From the NCBI RefSeq assembly GCF_002327185.1, contig NZ_CP018624.1:2800660-2864659 (forward strand): DNA of 64,000 nt, read 5' to 3'. The position numbers and the translations under genes are program-made. Source of the DNA: Clostridium chauvoei. GTDB lineage: Bacteria > Bacillota > Clostridia > Clostridiales > Clostridiaceae. The notes under the pieces are model-generated. The model was not told where the DNA came from. It searched no databases and worked only from the letters and a program-made list of their open reading frames with translations. Below, piece by piece: positions 24,104 to 32,829 of the stretch. How positions within the stretch are numbered: position 1 is the stretch's first letter; the number at the start of each line of letters is the position of its first letter.

Positions 24104-26731
24104 ATGAAAAAAAAATTATTAAGTTTACTTCTATGTATATGTATGTTTATCACGATGTTGAATACTGTGGCATTTGGAGAACCAAAAGAAGTTTTAACAA
24201 CATCAAACAATATTATTTACATGGATGTAAGTGTTGGCTCAAACTCTGAACAAGATGGTAGTTCAGAAAAACCATATTATGATATTGCAAATGCAATCTA
24301 TGCAGCAAAAGATGGTGATACTATTGTTATTAAAAATAACGAGGGTTATGTAAATGATTTAACTTCAGGCGATTTTGGGCAAAATGCCCCTCTAATTATT
24401 GATAAAAGAGTTACTATCCAAGGAGAAGGATATCCTATTCCATCGTTAAATCTACGTTGCGGAGAAATCATTCTTGCTAAAGATGTAACGTTTAAAAATT
24501 TCAATTTTAACTATACAAATTCTATTGTATCAATATTTGCAAACGGTCATTCTTTAGCTCTTGAAAATATTGGATATAATAATGATTCAAAGATTATTGA
24601 TATATTTGGTGGCTCATTAAGTGGACAAACTGTTGACCATGGAAATAAAAGCAAAATAATGGTGACAGGAAAGAACACGAACATAGGTGATATTTTTGCA
24701 GGAAGCCAAGGTGAGGACTGGACTCAGGATGTTGACATTACTGTGGAAGGGAAAATTGGTAGCATAGGTACTATATATGCTGCAGGAAAAAATAGCAACT
24801 CTATTGGAGATGTGTCCATTAACCTTAACAACAGTAACGTAACAAATGTAGATGGGAAGCAAGGTGAAAATACCTTAAAGAATGCTTCTGTCTCAGTAAG
24901 TGTAGAAGATACAAATGACTTAATATCTTTTGAACACTTAGGTAGGCTGGAGTTAATGAATGGTAAGTTAACACCTAAAGCTTTAAATGAAAACATAGAA
25001 ATAAAAATTCACTCTGAATGTAGCTTAGACTTATCTGCTGTAACTAAAACTGATTCTTCTTTTGAAATAAAAAGATTATATGGTGAGGAAGGAAGTACTT
25101 TATATACTAATAAAGATGATTCTATAAATATTATGGAGTCTTTTATTGGAAATATTGAGTTCAGAACTGTTAATAATTCTACTTTAATACAGGATGAGTC
25201 AGGATTGGTAGATCTTAACCATATATATATCAATGCTGAAAATGCTACTGAAAAACTAGGTATATTTACATTTACTCCACATTTTACTCAAAAAGATAAA
25301 GTTACTCTGACTAATGTCGATGGAAAATGGACTGCTATGCCTACAGGAGAAAACTATGTAAAAGTTCCTGGTGTAGATGATACTGTACATATAGATGAAA
25401 AAGATGTACCAGTTCCTGTTACAGATACTACTGTTCTCATGGAGGAAAATGGATTAGTTTCTGAAAAAAGTAGTATATTTAAAGCTTCTTCCAATTTTGA
25501 ACCTTTTAAGACTACACAAAAAATTTCAAGAGCAGACAAAAATAATGTGGAAGGATATGATAACCTTAAAGAAGTACTAAAAAATCAAATACTACCTCAA
25601 GGTGTTAATGCTCTTATAAAAACTTTCCCTCTTACATTCAAATATTTAGATAAATCGGATATTGGAATAGGAATAGGATTAAAATTATATAGTGGTTCAT
25701 ACTTATATGACAGTGATCCTCTTTCCAGTGCTCTTGCTTATATAAAGACGTCTTATTTATTTGAAAAAGTTAATGATAGAGTAGTAATAGATTTATATTA
25801 TACGTTAGCAGTAAATTATGATATGTTTTCATTCATTGATAACTCCACAGGGGAGTTGACACCTAATAGCAGAAAAAACTTGGAAAGCACTCTGGCACAT
25901 GAATTAATGCATGCAATGATGTTTGAATCATTAACAAGCGGCATGATAGGAATATCTCAAAGTAATCCAAGAAGCGACTCAACTAAAATATTTCCTAGCT
26001 GGTTTATAGAGGGAACAGCACAAGCAGCTGGTGGAGGTGCTAATACTGTCAGAAGGTCATTGCGTATTACAGCAGACTCAACAGAGTCTGATATAAAAGC
26101 TAAACTTCAAAAATTTTATCTGAATAAAGGAAATGTATATGCCGATTACGGAACAGGTTATTTGGCTGCCATGTATTTAGGATATTTAATGAATGGTGAA
26201 AATTCTGTGAAAAAAGAAGATATTTCTAATGGTTTAGATAAGTTCTTAAATGAAATTCGTGGTGGAAAGAGTTTAAATAAAGCTATTATAGAAAATACAA
26301 AATATTCAAGTATCAGCGATTTTGAGAATAATTTTGCAAATGATGCTGCAGGATTTACCAAAAAATTAATGACCGAAATTGGAAATGATGGTTTTGGAGC
26401 ATTAATGGCCGACTCATATCAAGATACAGATATTTTGGATGATAATGCGATTGATATAAATGTTTTTAATTTAAATACCGAACATGACAGAGTTCTTAAT
26501 ATCTATCCTAAAGATTTCGTTGTTATGTCAGGAGGACAAAAAGAAACAGATGGAGTAGCAGGCCCAGGATATTCAAATACGGAAGATGATTTATCGAATC
26601 ATGATGAAAATACCTCACTCGAAGAAGAAATTGATTCTGAAGATCCACTATTAGAAGATTTTCTATCAAACTCAAAAGATTCAGTTTGGATAATAAGTAT
26701 ACAAGGCGAAATACAAGAAACAAAATATTAA
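24104..26731 (+). CDS. Secreted protein with beta-helix-like N-terminus and gluzincin metallopeptidase domain
   Basis: The 875-residue protein begins with a signal peptide (MKKKLLSLLLCICMFITMLN, cleavage probably near VAFG). A repetitive region (about 35-400) opens like a DUF1565/pectate-lyase-type beta-helix (VSVGSNSEQDGSSEKPYYDI, DGDTIVI). A metallopeptidase domain follows (about 490-780) with zinc motif HELMH at residues 599-603 and a third-ligand candidate Glu636 in SWFIEGTAQAAGG. This arrangement resembles flagellinolysin/gluzincin peptidases. It ends in an acidic tail. It is probably exported and degrades extracellular protein. The RBS is AAAGAGG. It lies in the remnant-rich segment, so acquisition by transfer is possible. 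Confidence 0.75.
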   Translation: MKKKLLSLLLCICMFITMLNTVAFGEPKEVLTTSNNIIYMDVSVGSNSEQDGSSEKPYYDIANAIYAAKDGDTIVIKNNEGYVNDLTSGDFGQNAPLIIDKRVTIQGEGYPIPSLNLRCGEIILAKDVTFKNFNFNYTNSIVSIFANGHSLALENIGYNNDSKIIDIFGGSLSGQTVDHGNKSKIMVTGKNTNIGDIFAGSQGEDWTQDVDITVEGKIGSIGTIYAAGKNSNSIGDVSINLNNSNVTNVDGKQGENTLKNASVSVSVEDTNDLISFEHLGRLELMNGKLTPKALNENIEIKIHSECSLDLSAVTKTDSSFEIKRLYGEEGSTLYTNKDDSINIMESFIGNIEFRTVNNSTLIQDESGLVDLNHIYINAENATEKLGIFTFTPHFTQKDKVTLTNVDGKWTAMPTGENYVKVPGVDDTVHIDEKDVPVPVTDTTVLMEENGLVSEKSSIFKASSNFEPFKTTQKISRADKNNVEGYDNLKEVLKNQILPQGVNALIKTFPLTFKYLDKSDIGIGIGLKLYSGSYLYDSDPLSSALAYIKTSYLFEKVNDRVVIDLYYTLAVNYDMFSFIDNSTGELTPNSRKNLESTLAHELMHAMMFESLTSGMIGISQSNPRSDSTKIFPSWFIEGTAQAAGGGANTVRRSLRITADSTESDIKAKLQKFYLNKGNVYADYGTGYLAAMYLGYLMNGENSVKKEDISNGLDKFLNEIRGGKSLNKAIIENTKYSSISDFENNFANDAAGFTKKLMTEIGNDGFGALMADSYQDTDILDDNAIDINVFNLNTEHDRVLNIYPKDFVVMSGGQKETDGVAGPGYSNTEDDLSNHDENTSLEEEIDSEDPLLEDFLSNSKDSVWIISIQGEIQETKY

Positions 26732-27298
26732 AATAAAAAGTAGGTAATGTTCATTCAATAAAAGCTACTTCTCAACTTATTGGGTGGTTTGATACAAAAC
26801 CACAACCCCCCTGACATTATAAATCACTAGGAAAAAAGTCTACATCACAAGTTATACTAGTTATAGCTGAAATTGCTATAGTTCTAAAACATTTTGTAGA
26901 GCTGATGATTTAGTAATTTTAATAAAGTGTTAACTTCGTTAAAGTATCTATTTAAATGGGGGTTACAATAAATGTTGGAGGTAGCGTTAACCAAAAAGCG
27001 TTGATGTGAAAAACATAAAGCAAGTGAAAATAATTATGAAATATATATCTTATAAAGATATTAAAGCTTTTATTAATACACCTATCCCTAAAACTAAAAA
27101 TATTCTAAGGATTGCTTAGTGTTTACATACTAAGCTTTTCTTATTTATATTAATTTTTATTACTTATGATACCTTATTCCAAACTACAAAAATAGACTTA
27201 GTCCGTAATAAAGGAAAACAGCCCTCTTCTAGTTTGTTGACGTGGAAGTAAAAAAACTTTATAATATTACTTATATTGTAAAGGAAAGGAGACACATC
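26732..27298. other. Intergenic region with a gene-end remnant and terminator-like repeat
   Basis: No intact gene is present. A short open stretch at about 27037-27120 reads MKYISYKDIKAFINTPIPKT and ends LRIA, followed by a terminator hairpin. A related copy lies at 30587-30655. The end of the region carries the MarR ribosome-binding site. Confidence 0.4.
27086..27150 (+). repeat. Gene-end/terminator repeat, copy A
   Basis: This copy shares about three quarters of its bases with 30587-30655. Both begin CCTAAAAC, pass through TTCTAAG, carry a CTTAG/CTAAG hairpin and end CTAAGCTTTTCTTATTTATA. They look like the 3' ends of two copies of one lost gene family, bracketing the MarR-MFS-HAD segment. 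Confidence 0.5.
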
Positions 27299-27787
27299 AT
27301 GGGTAAAGGTGAAGAAGTCATAGGACGTTTCTGGGATGTTATGAATAAAATGATATGGCTTAATAATTATGTGATGAAAGAAAAACTAAAAGATTATAAG
27401 CCATCGGAAGTACACTGTATCGAATATATTGGAAAAAATGAATATTCTAATGTAACAAAACTTTCAGAGGCTTTTCGAATGACAACAGGTGGGATTACTA
27501 AAATCACCAAGAAACTTTTATAAAAGAATTTTATTGAAAGTTATAGGAAGCCAAATAACAAAAAAGAAATTTATTTTAGACTAACCAACCAGGGAAAAGA
27601 AATCTTTATAACTCATGAAAAGCTACATAAAGAATTTAAAAATCGAGATAAAGTTGTCTTTAACAATATATCAGAAGAAGAATTTGATATTATGCTCCAT
27701 TTTGCTCAAATATATGATAAGCACTTAGATGAGGAAATAAGGAAACTAGATATTGATATTAAAAAAGGAAACTGTGATAAATTTTGA
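27299..27787 (+). pseudogene. MarR family regulator with an in-frame nonsense codon
   Basis: Starting at ATG 27299 behind AAAGGAGA, the frame stays MarR-like for 162 codons but is interrupted by TAA at 27521-27523. The first half gives the winged-helix start (MTTGGITKITKKLL). After the stop the same frame continues KNFIESYRKPNNKKEIYFRL and then TNQGKEIFITHEKLH, the usual wing and C-terminal helix. An intact protein would repress a neighbouring transporter. The interruption suggests loss of repression of the MFS gene downstream, unless there is read-through or a sequencing error. Confidence 0.82.
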
Positions 27788-27843
27788 ATCATAATGCAGC
27801 CAACGCTTAAAGATAGGCTGCAATTTTTTATTTTTAAAAATAA

Positions 27844-27911
27844 CTTCCAAGGAAACAAATTTTGTTGACAAGGAAGAAAAATGATAATATAATAACATTG
27901 CTTCCAAGGAA
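27844..27911 (+). promoter_or_regulatory. Consensus promoter of the MFS gene bracketed by two identical operator-like 11-mers
   Basis: TTGACA (27865-27870) and TATAAT (27888-27893) are a perfect sigma-A promoter with a 17-base spacer. CTTCCAAGGAA occurs at 27844-27854 and again at 27901-27911, 57 bases apart, one just upstream of -35 and one at the transcription start. TTCC-N2-GGAA is a dyad, so these are plausible paired repressor sites, probably for the neighbouring MarR protein. Confidence 0.7.
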
Positions 27912-27944
27912 ATAATAATATATTTTGAAAGAAGGTTATTATTA

Positions 27945-29195
27945 ATGAAAAGTAAATCAATTTTTTCTAAAGATTTTATTCTTGTAGCAATAGGACAGAT
28001 TATTTCTTTATTTGGAAATCAGATTCTACTGTATTCACTTCCTCTTTATCTACTTCTTGAAACAGGTTCATCTACCCTATTTGGAACAATTTCAGCTTTC
28101 TCATTTATTCCAATGCTTATATTGTATCCAATTGGTGGTGTTATTGCTGATCGATTGAACAAACGAAATATTATAGTTATATTAGATTTTTGCACTGTAG
28201 TATTATCATTTATATTTTGTATATTAGTAGGAAAAATTAGTATTGTACCATTAATAGCAGTAACTATGATAATTTTATATGGTATACAAGGAGCATATCA
28301 GCCAACTGTAAAAGCAAGTATTCCTATTATCGTAGATACTGAATATCTTATGCAGGCAAATTCTATTATTGATGTTATTAGTTCTTTATCAGGTATGGTA
28401 GGACCAGTAATTGGAGGAATTCTATTTTCAATTGTAGGCTTACAGACAATTCTCTATGTAAGTATTATATGTTTTTTCGCCTCAGCAGTAATGGAGGTTT
28501 TTATACATATTCCATTTGAAAAAAAACAGACAAATGGAAATATATTTATTACTGGTATTAAGGATTTAAAAATTAGTTTTAACTTTATGTTAAAAAAACA
28601 ACCCGTTTTATGGAAGATGTCAATATTTTATGCTTCAGTTAATTTGATTATGACATCTTTGGTTTTAATAGCTATTCCAGTTATTATTACTCACCATTTA
28701 GGTTTTTCAGTTGATATAGCAAATAGACTATATGGATATGCAGAAGAAATAATTGCTGCTGGTAGTGTATTAGGTGGTATACTTGTAGGTACATTATCAA
28801 AAAAGATAAAATCAAAATCCATTCCATTTTTTGTAATAAGCGGTTCTATATCCCTTATTTTATCAGGGATATCATTACAAATGATAAAAGAACCAATAAT
28901 GTCTTATATTATTATGATTTTCGGATGTTGTCTTATGCTAATATTTCTAACAGTATTTACAGTACAACTTATTTCCTACATTCAAATTATTACTCCCCAC
29001 AATTTAATTGGAAAAGTTATTTCATGCGTCATATGTATTTGTATGTGTACAAATCCCATTGGTCAGTTTATTTATGGTATTGTATATGATAATATCGGAA
29101 GTAACATTTATATTCCATTCTATATAGCTTCATCACTTATGATTATAATAAGTATTTTTTCTAGACATATCTTCCATGAAACTTCTATTCACTGA
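27945..29195 (+). CDS. MFS family exporter
   Basis: The 416-residue, 12-helix major facilitator protein resembles macrolide/drug exporters of the MefA/TetV-like group (LYLLLETGSSTLFGTISAFS; conserved PIGGVIADRLNKRNI loop between helices 2 and 3). It probably expels a drug using the proton gradient. The substrate is unknown. It has its own strong promoter with two operator-like sites and follows a nonsense-interrupted MarR gene, so it may be constitutively expressed. The RBS is GAAAGAAGG and the start ATG 27945. Confidence 0.85.
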   Translation: MKSKSIFSKDFILVAIGQIISLFGNQILLYSLPLYLLLETGSSTLFGTISAFSFIPMLILYPIGGVIADRLNKRNIIVILDFCTVVLSFIFCILVGKISIVPLIAVTMIILYGIQGAYQPTVKASIPIIVDTEYLMQANSIIDVISSLSGMVGPVIGGILFSIVGLQTILYVSIICFFASAVMEVFIHIPFEKKQTNGNIFITGIKDLKISFNFMLKKQPVLWKMSIFYASVNLIMTSLVLIAIPVIITHHLGFSVDIANRLYGYAEEIIAAGSVLGGILVGTLSKKIKSKSIPFFVISGSISLILSGISLQMIKEPIMSYIIMIFGCCLMLIFLTVFTVQLISYIQIITPHNLIGKVISCVICICMCTNPIGQFIYGIVYDNIGSNIYIPFYIASSLMIIISIFSRHIFHETSIH

Positions 29196-29547
29196 AAATA
29201 TTGCAACCACTCGAAGTCAAGAGGTTAATGAAATGAAACAGATATTAATTCCAATAAAATACTCATAAAATTAAATCTATAATGATACTTGTAAATTTTA
29301 TCTATAACTAATGATAGAAAGTCTTCTGTTTTTAAACATGGGAGTTTTCTAAGGCTTACTTATCCACGGTTTTCATAATATAAAATTCCTTTTGGTCAAT
29401 ATTGTTAATTTTAAAACTTCATTTATTAGTATATATTCTATTTCTAATATGTATTATACTTAATTCAAAATCTAATGAAAAATATAAAGAAAAACAACTA
29501 AAATTACTTGATAATTAAATTAATTATTTAAATTAGGAGGATATGTT
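29196..29547. other. Intergenic region with no recognisable feature
   Basis: This 352-base AT-rich stretch lies between the MFS gene and the HAD gene. I see short palindromes but no ORF, RNA or clear terminator. The last 15 bases hold the HAD ribosome-binding site (TTAGGAGG). Confidence 0.4.
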
Positions 29548-30240
29548 ATGAAATATGAAGTAATATTATTTGATGCAGATGAAACATTATATGATTTTAA
29601 AAAATCAGAAAGAGAAGCATTTAAAAATACAATGCTTAATTTTAAAATAAAATATGATGAAAGCTATCATTTAAAAACTTATCAAGAAATAAATACAGCT
29701 CTCTGGATGGAATTCGAACAAGGGCTTATTACACAAGAAAAATTAAAGGTAGAAAGATTTAAAAGATTATCAGATAGATTAGATTTAAGTTTTGATGAAA
29801 ATATTTTTGCAAAATCATATATGGAACACTTGGCTAATGCATCATTTCTATATGATGATAGTATAGACCTTATAGAAAGTTTAAATAAGTTTTATAAGCT
29901 TGCCATAGTAACCAATGGCCTTACTTTTGTTCAAGATAAGAGAATCAGAAAATCTATTATATCAAAATACTTTGACACTATAGTAATATCCGAAGAAGTA
30001 TTAATATCAAAACCAAACCCTAAAATTTTTGAACATACTTTAAAAAATATAAATCATACTGATAAAAGTAAAGTGTTAATAGTCGGAGATAGCTTAACTT
30101 CTGATATACAGTGTGGAATAAACTTTGGTATAGATACTTGTTGGTATAATCCTAATAATATTATAAATGAAACATCAATAAAACCTGACTATGAGATTTC
30201 TAATTTTAATGAACTTAAATCTTTACTGCTTAACCTGTAA
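29548..30240 (+). CDS. yjjG: HAD family hydrolase, YjjG-type noncanonical pyrimidine nucleotidase
   Basis: The 230-residue HAD phosphatase has motif I FDADETLYDF (residues 8-17), motif II IVTNGLTFVQ, motif III Lys in ISKPNPKIFEH and motif IV VGDSLTSDIQCG. The sequence pattern matches the YjjG/YfnB nucleotidases, which dephosphorylate noncanonical pyrimidine nucleotides and help keep them out of DNA. It is alone in its transcript and is followed by a terminator. It lies between two related repeats in the remnant-rich segment. Confidence 0.87.
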   Translation: MKYEVILFDADETLYDFKKSEREAFKNTMLNFKIKYDESYHLKTYQEINTALWMEFEQGLITQEKLKVERFKRLSDRLDLSFDENIFAKSYMEHLANASFLYDDSIDLIESLNKFYKLAIVTNGLTFVQDKRIRKSIISKYFDTIVISEEVLISKPNPKIFEHTLKNINHTDKSKVLIVGDSLTSDIQCGINFGIDTCWYNPNNIINETSIKPDYEISNFNELKSLLLNL

Positions 30241-30261
30241 AAATTTCTATAATTAGTAGTA

Positions 30262-30300
30262 CAAAAGGTATAGAATTAAATTTAGCTCTATACCTTTTGA
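30262..30300 (+). terminator. Terminator of the HAD gene
   Basis: AAAAGGTATAGA pairs with TCTATACCTTTT across a 13-base loop. Confidence 0.7.
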
Positions 30301-30320
30301 AATATTTGTAAAAATATCAT

Positions 30321-30338
30321 TTGCTTATGGTACGGTTC
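30321..30338 (-). repeat. Distal copy of the rlmH 3' end, attachment-site candidate
   Basis: On the minus strand this reads GAACCGTACCATAAGCAA, identical except for one base to the last codons and stop of rlmH (complement of 30826-30843). In frame it encodes GEPYHKQ, and GEPYHK is a common natural end of RlmH proteins. The copies are direct repeats 505 bases apart. Confidence 0.6.
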
Positions 30339-30586
30339 TCCGTAACTACTCCAAGTGAGATTTTACCATTTTATTCTTGTGTATATATTCTACATAATTA
30401 TGGTATAATTCTAAATTGTTATTTATATAATTAGATTAGTTTTAAAACATAATCTTTTTGTTCATTATTTAAAGATTTCAGTTAAATTTATTGGTCTTGA
30501 TATTGAAATTAAAAGCAAACAAAAAGATGCTCCATCCTCGCAAGATTAGCATCCTTTTTGTTAACTTATTCCGTTAAATCCAATAG

Positions 30587-30655
30587 CCCTAAAACAAAAT
30601 AAATGTTCTAAGACTTAGCTTAGTGTTGATGCACTAAGCTTTTCTTATTTATATA
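30587..30655 (+). repeat. Gene-end/terminator repeat, copy B
   Basis: This is the related partner of 27086-27150. The hairpin GCTTAGTG/CACTAAGC (30618-30639) followed by TTTTCTTATTT is a good terminator. No intact gene precedes it. Confidence 0.5.
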
Positions 30656-30825
30656 ATATCAAATTTTTATAAAAAATAAACCTATATAATTTTTTTATTT
30701 TAACCTCAATAATATAAATTAGAATTTATCGCATACAATATTGAAAAATTATTTATTAAAGGAAACACACTACTCGTCTTCGCTCGTAGGTGTAAGTTCG
30801 CCTTGCAAATATAAAATTTGGAGTC

Positions 30826-31305
30826 TTACTTATGGTACGGTTCATTTTTCATTATTCTAAAGGCTCTATATATTTGTTCTAATAACATAACTCTAAATAA
30901 TTGGTGTGGAAATGTCATTTTAGAAAAGCATAGTTTATAGTTAGCTCTTTTTATAACTTCTTGAGATAATCCTAAGCTCCCACCTATAATAAACGCTATG
31001 TTCGAATTTCCCATAACTCCACAGTTCTCTATAAAGTCTGATAATTCTTCTGATGTTATTTGTTTTCCTTTTAGATCCATTGCCACAACAAACATGTTAT
31101 CTTTTATTTTTGAAAGTATTAATTGGCCTTCTTTATCTTTTATCTGTTGTTCTTCTTTTTCTGATGCATTATCTGGTGTTTTTTCGTCTGGTAATTCTAT
31201 AATATCTAATTTACAATACCTACTTAGTCTTTTTGAATATTCATCTATAGCTTGTTTTAAGTATTTTTCTTTTAGTTTTCCTACTGAAATTAAGGTTATA
31301 TTCAT
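30826..31305 (-). CDS. rlmH: 23S rRNA (pseudouridine1915-N3)-methyltransferase
   Basis: The 159-residue SPOUT-class methyltransferase modifies Psi1915 in helix 69 of 23S rRNA on 70S ribosomes. Typical features are MNITLISVGKLKEKYLKQAI at the start, the SAM-binding IAFIIGGSLGLSQEV and the end YRIMKNEPYHK. The 3' end of rlmH is the well-known integration site of staphylococcal SCC elements. Here the last codons are duplicated 505 bases downstream. The gene itself is intact. Confidence 0.95.
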   Translation of the reverse strand: MNITLISVGKLKEKYLKQAIDEYSKRLSRYCKLDIIELPDEKTPDNASEKEEQQIKDKEGQLILSKIKDNMFVVAMDLKGKQITSEELSDFIENCGVMGNSNIAFIIGGSLGLSQEVIKRANYKLCFSKMTFPHQLFRVMLLEQIYRAFRIMKNEPYHK

Positions 31306-31350
31306 TCCATTTTCTCCTCTTGTGTTAATTCTAATTATATATTATCATAA

Positions 31351-31995
31351 TTATTCTGCCTCGGTAAAACTATCTACATCTATTATTGTTGGTTCTTCTT
31401 CTTTTGGTTTTTTAGGTAAATATATTTTTAGTACGTTGTCTCTATAAGTTGCTCTTATCTTATTTTTATCTACATCTGGAACGTAAAAGCTTTTTTCTAT
31501 ATTTTGTCCTGGTTGAACAAATGCAACCATTGTATTTACTCCATTACTAAATACTTGGCTTTTCTTTACTTTTATTAGTACCCGTTCATTTTCGTAGTCT
31601 ATATCTATACTATTTTTATCTATTCCTGGAAGATTTCCTTCTATTAAATATTTATCACTATAATTTGTTATTTTAAAATCTATTTCTCCTAATTCATCTA
31701 TCTCATCAATCATTGACGATATTGCATCGCTATTTATAACGCTATCTACTATATTATCAATTAGCTCTGTATTATTAACTAATGTTGTAAATACTTGAGT
31801 AAAGACACTATTAAATGTATTTGCAAAACTTTCTCCAAGATCTAAGCTATTGTTTGCATTCCAGCCATTATTATAATTATTGTTTCCGTTATAATTATTA
31901 TTATAATTATTGTTCATATTCCAGTTGTTGTAGTTATTATTATTCATCATACCATTTAACATTCCACCAAATAAGAATGGAAACATTTGAAACAT
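31351..31995 (-). CDS. Hsp20/alpha-crystallin small heat-shock protein with Asn-rich N-terminus
   Basis: The 214-residue protein has residues 15-50 made almost only of N, Y, G, W and M (prion-like low complexity), then a linker, then an alpha-crystallin domain (about 105-200: YLIEGNLPGIDKNSIDIDYE, IEKSFYVPDVDKNKIRATYR, VLKIYLPKKPKEEEP). Small heat-shock proteins hold unfolding proteins as oligomers. The N-terminal arm usually drives oligomer assembly, and such an extreme Asn/Tyr composition could promote condensation. It is monocistronic. No CIRCE or CtsR-like site was noticed upstream. Confidence 0.85.
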   Translation of the reverse strand: MFQMFPFLFGGMLNGMMNNNNYNNWNMNNNYNNNYNGNNNYNNGWNANNSLDLGESFANTFNSVFTQVFTTLVNNTELIDNIVDSVINSDAISSMIDEIDELGEIDFKITNYSDKYLIEGNLPGIDKNSIDIDYENERVLIKVKKSQVFSNGVNTMVAFVQPGQNIEKSFYVPDVDKNKIRATYRDNVLKIYLPKKPKEEEPTIIDVDSFTEAE

Positions 31996-32056
31996 ATTAA
32001 TCTCCTATATAAAATACTACTCACTATATATTTATTTTAAATGATGTTTTTTGACA

Positions 32057-32100
32057 CAAAAAATACTAGGAGATACTATCGTAAAGTCCTAGTATTTTTA
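32057..32100 (-). terminator. Terminator of the LUD-domain gene
   Basis: A 13-base perfect repeat AAAAATACTAGGA and its complement with a 15-base loop, A and T tracts on both sides. Confidence 0.85.
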
Positions 32101-32104
32101 TGTT

Positions 32105-32746
32105 TTAATATCCTATTTCTTCATTCATAAATATTACATGCATTCTATCTACTCTGCTTTGACTTCTTATTAATGTATATTGTCTACACATCTTTTCTTT
32201 ACTATCACAATCCATACAATAGCCAACCTTGCTACAAGGTGTTTGTCTTTTTAGTCTTAAGCCATTTGCAGGTGCTGCAACGTCTCTTACTCTATTTATA
32301 GCTTCATTAATGCTTTTAACTATCTTATTTATTCCTACAACTACTATAACTTTTTCCGGTCCAAACATCATAGCTGCAACTCTATTTCCGTTTCCATCTA
32401 CGTTATAAAGCTCTCCATCTTCTGTGATTGCATTACTGCTTGTAAAATATGCATCAGCTGAAAAAGCCCCTCTATATATCTTACCAACTTCTTCAGGTGT
32501 AATTCCCTCTTTTCCTCTATCTAAGAAATTGTATCTACCACTTCTTAAGTGATCTAAAACTCCACTTTCAGCTAATGACATTGAACCTCCACAAGAAACT
32601 GTAGCTCCTTCTTTTACTAATTCCTCTATTTTAGTTATTAGTTCTTCTTTGTCTTTAACTAAATATCCATTCATATTATTAGCTTTTAGAGCTTCAATTG
32701 TTCTTAGTATTCTTTGTTCATTAACCCATTTAACATTACTATCCAT
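32105..32746 (-). CDS. LUD-domain (lactate utilization, LutC-like) protein
   Basis: This 213-residue single LUD (DUF162) domain protein has a nucleotide-like binding motif in EGATVSCGGSMSLAESGVLD and NGNRVAAMMFGPEKVIVVVG, and a C-terminal cysteine group (CSKVGYCMDCDSKEKMC) that may bind metal. LutC works with LutA and LutB in lactate oxidation, but neither is nearby. The stand-alone clostridial form has no assigned function. It is monocistronic with its own terminator. Confidence 0.83.
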   Translation of the reverse strand: MDSNVKWVNEQRILRTIEALKANNMNGYLVKDKEELITKIEELVKEGATVSCGGSMSLAESGVLDHLRSGRYNFLDRGKEGITPEEVGKIYRGAFSADAYFTSSNAITEDGELYNVDGNGNRVAAMMFGPEKVIVVVGINKIVKSINEAINRVRDVAAPANGLRLKRQTPCSKVGYCMDCDSKEKMCRQYTLIRSQSRVDRMHVIFMNEEIGY

Positions 32747-32786
32747 ATATAATCACCCTCCATTTTTATCCTAGTTTAATTATATC

Positions 32787-32816
32787 AAAAAAAAGCCTGA
32801 CTTATATCAGGCTTTT
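32787..32816 (-). terminator. Terminator of the SEC-C gene
   Basis: AAGCCTGA/TCAGGCTT with a six-base loop followed on the minus strand by eight T. Confidence 0.85.
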
Positions 32817-32829
32817 ATGTTAAATCTTA

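Larger units (their letters stand above)
30241..30825. other. Intergenic region next to rlmH containing a terminator, a repeat and an integration-scar candidate
   Basis: The 585 bases hold the HAD terminator, the distal rlmH-like direct repeat (30321-30338), a bidirectional terminator hairpin near 30519-30562 (AACAAAAAGATGCT with AGCATCCTTTTTGTT) and repeat copy B. An open frame of about 40 codons ending SVKFIGLDIEIKSK...SSQD crosses the hairpin but has no start. Confidence 0.5.

Noticed and set aside
30440..30549. Short ORF ending SVKFIGLDIEIKSK...SSQD
   Set aside because: It has no start codon with ribosome-binding site, and its end coincides with a bidirectional terminator hairpin. It is probably not a gene.
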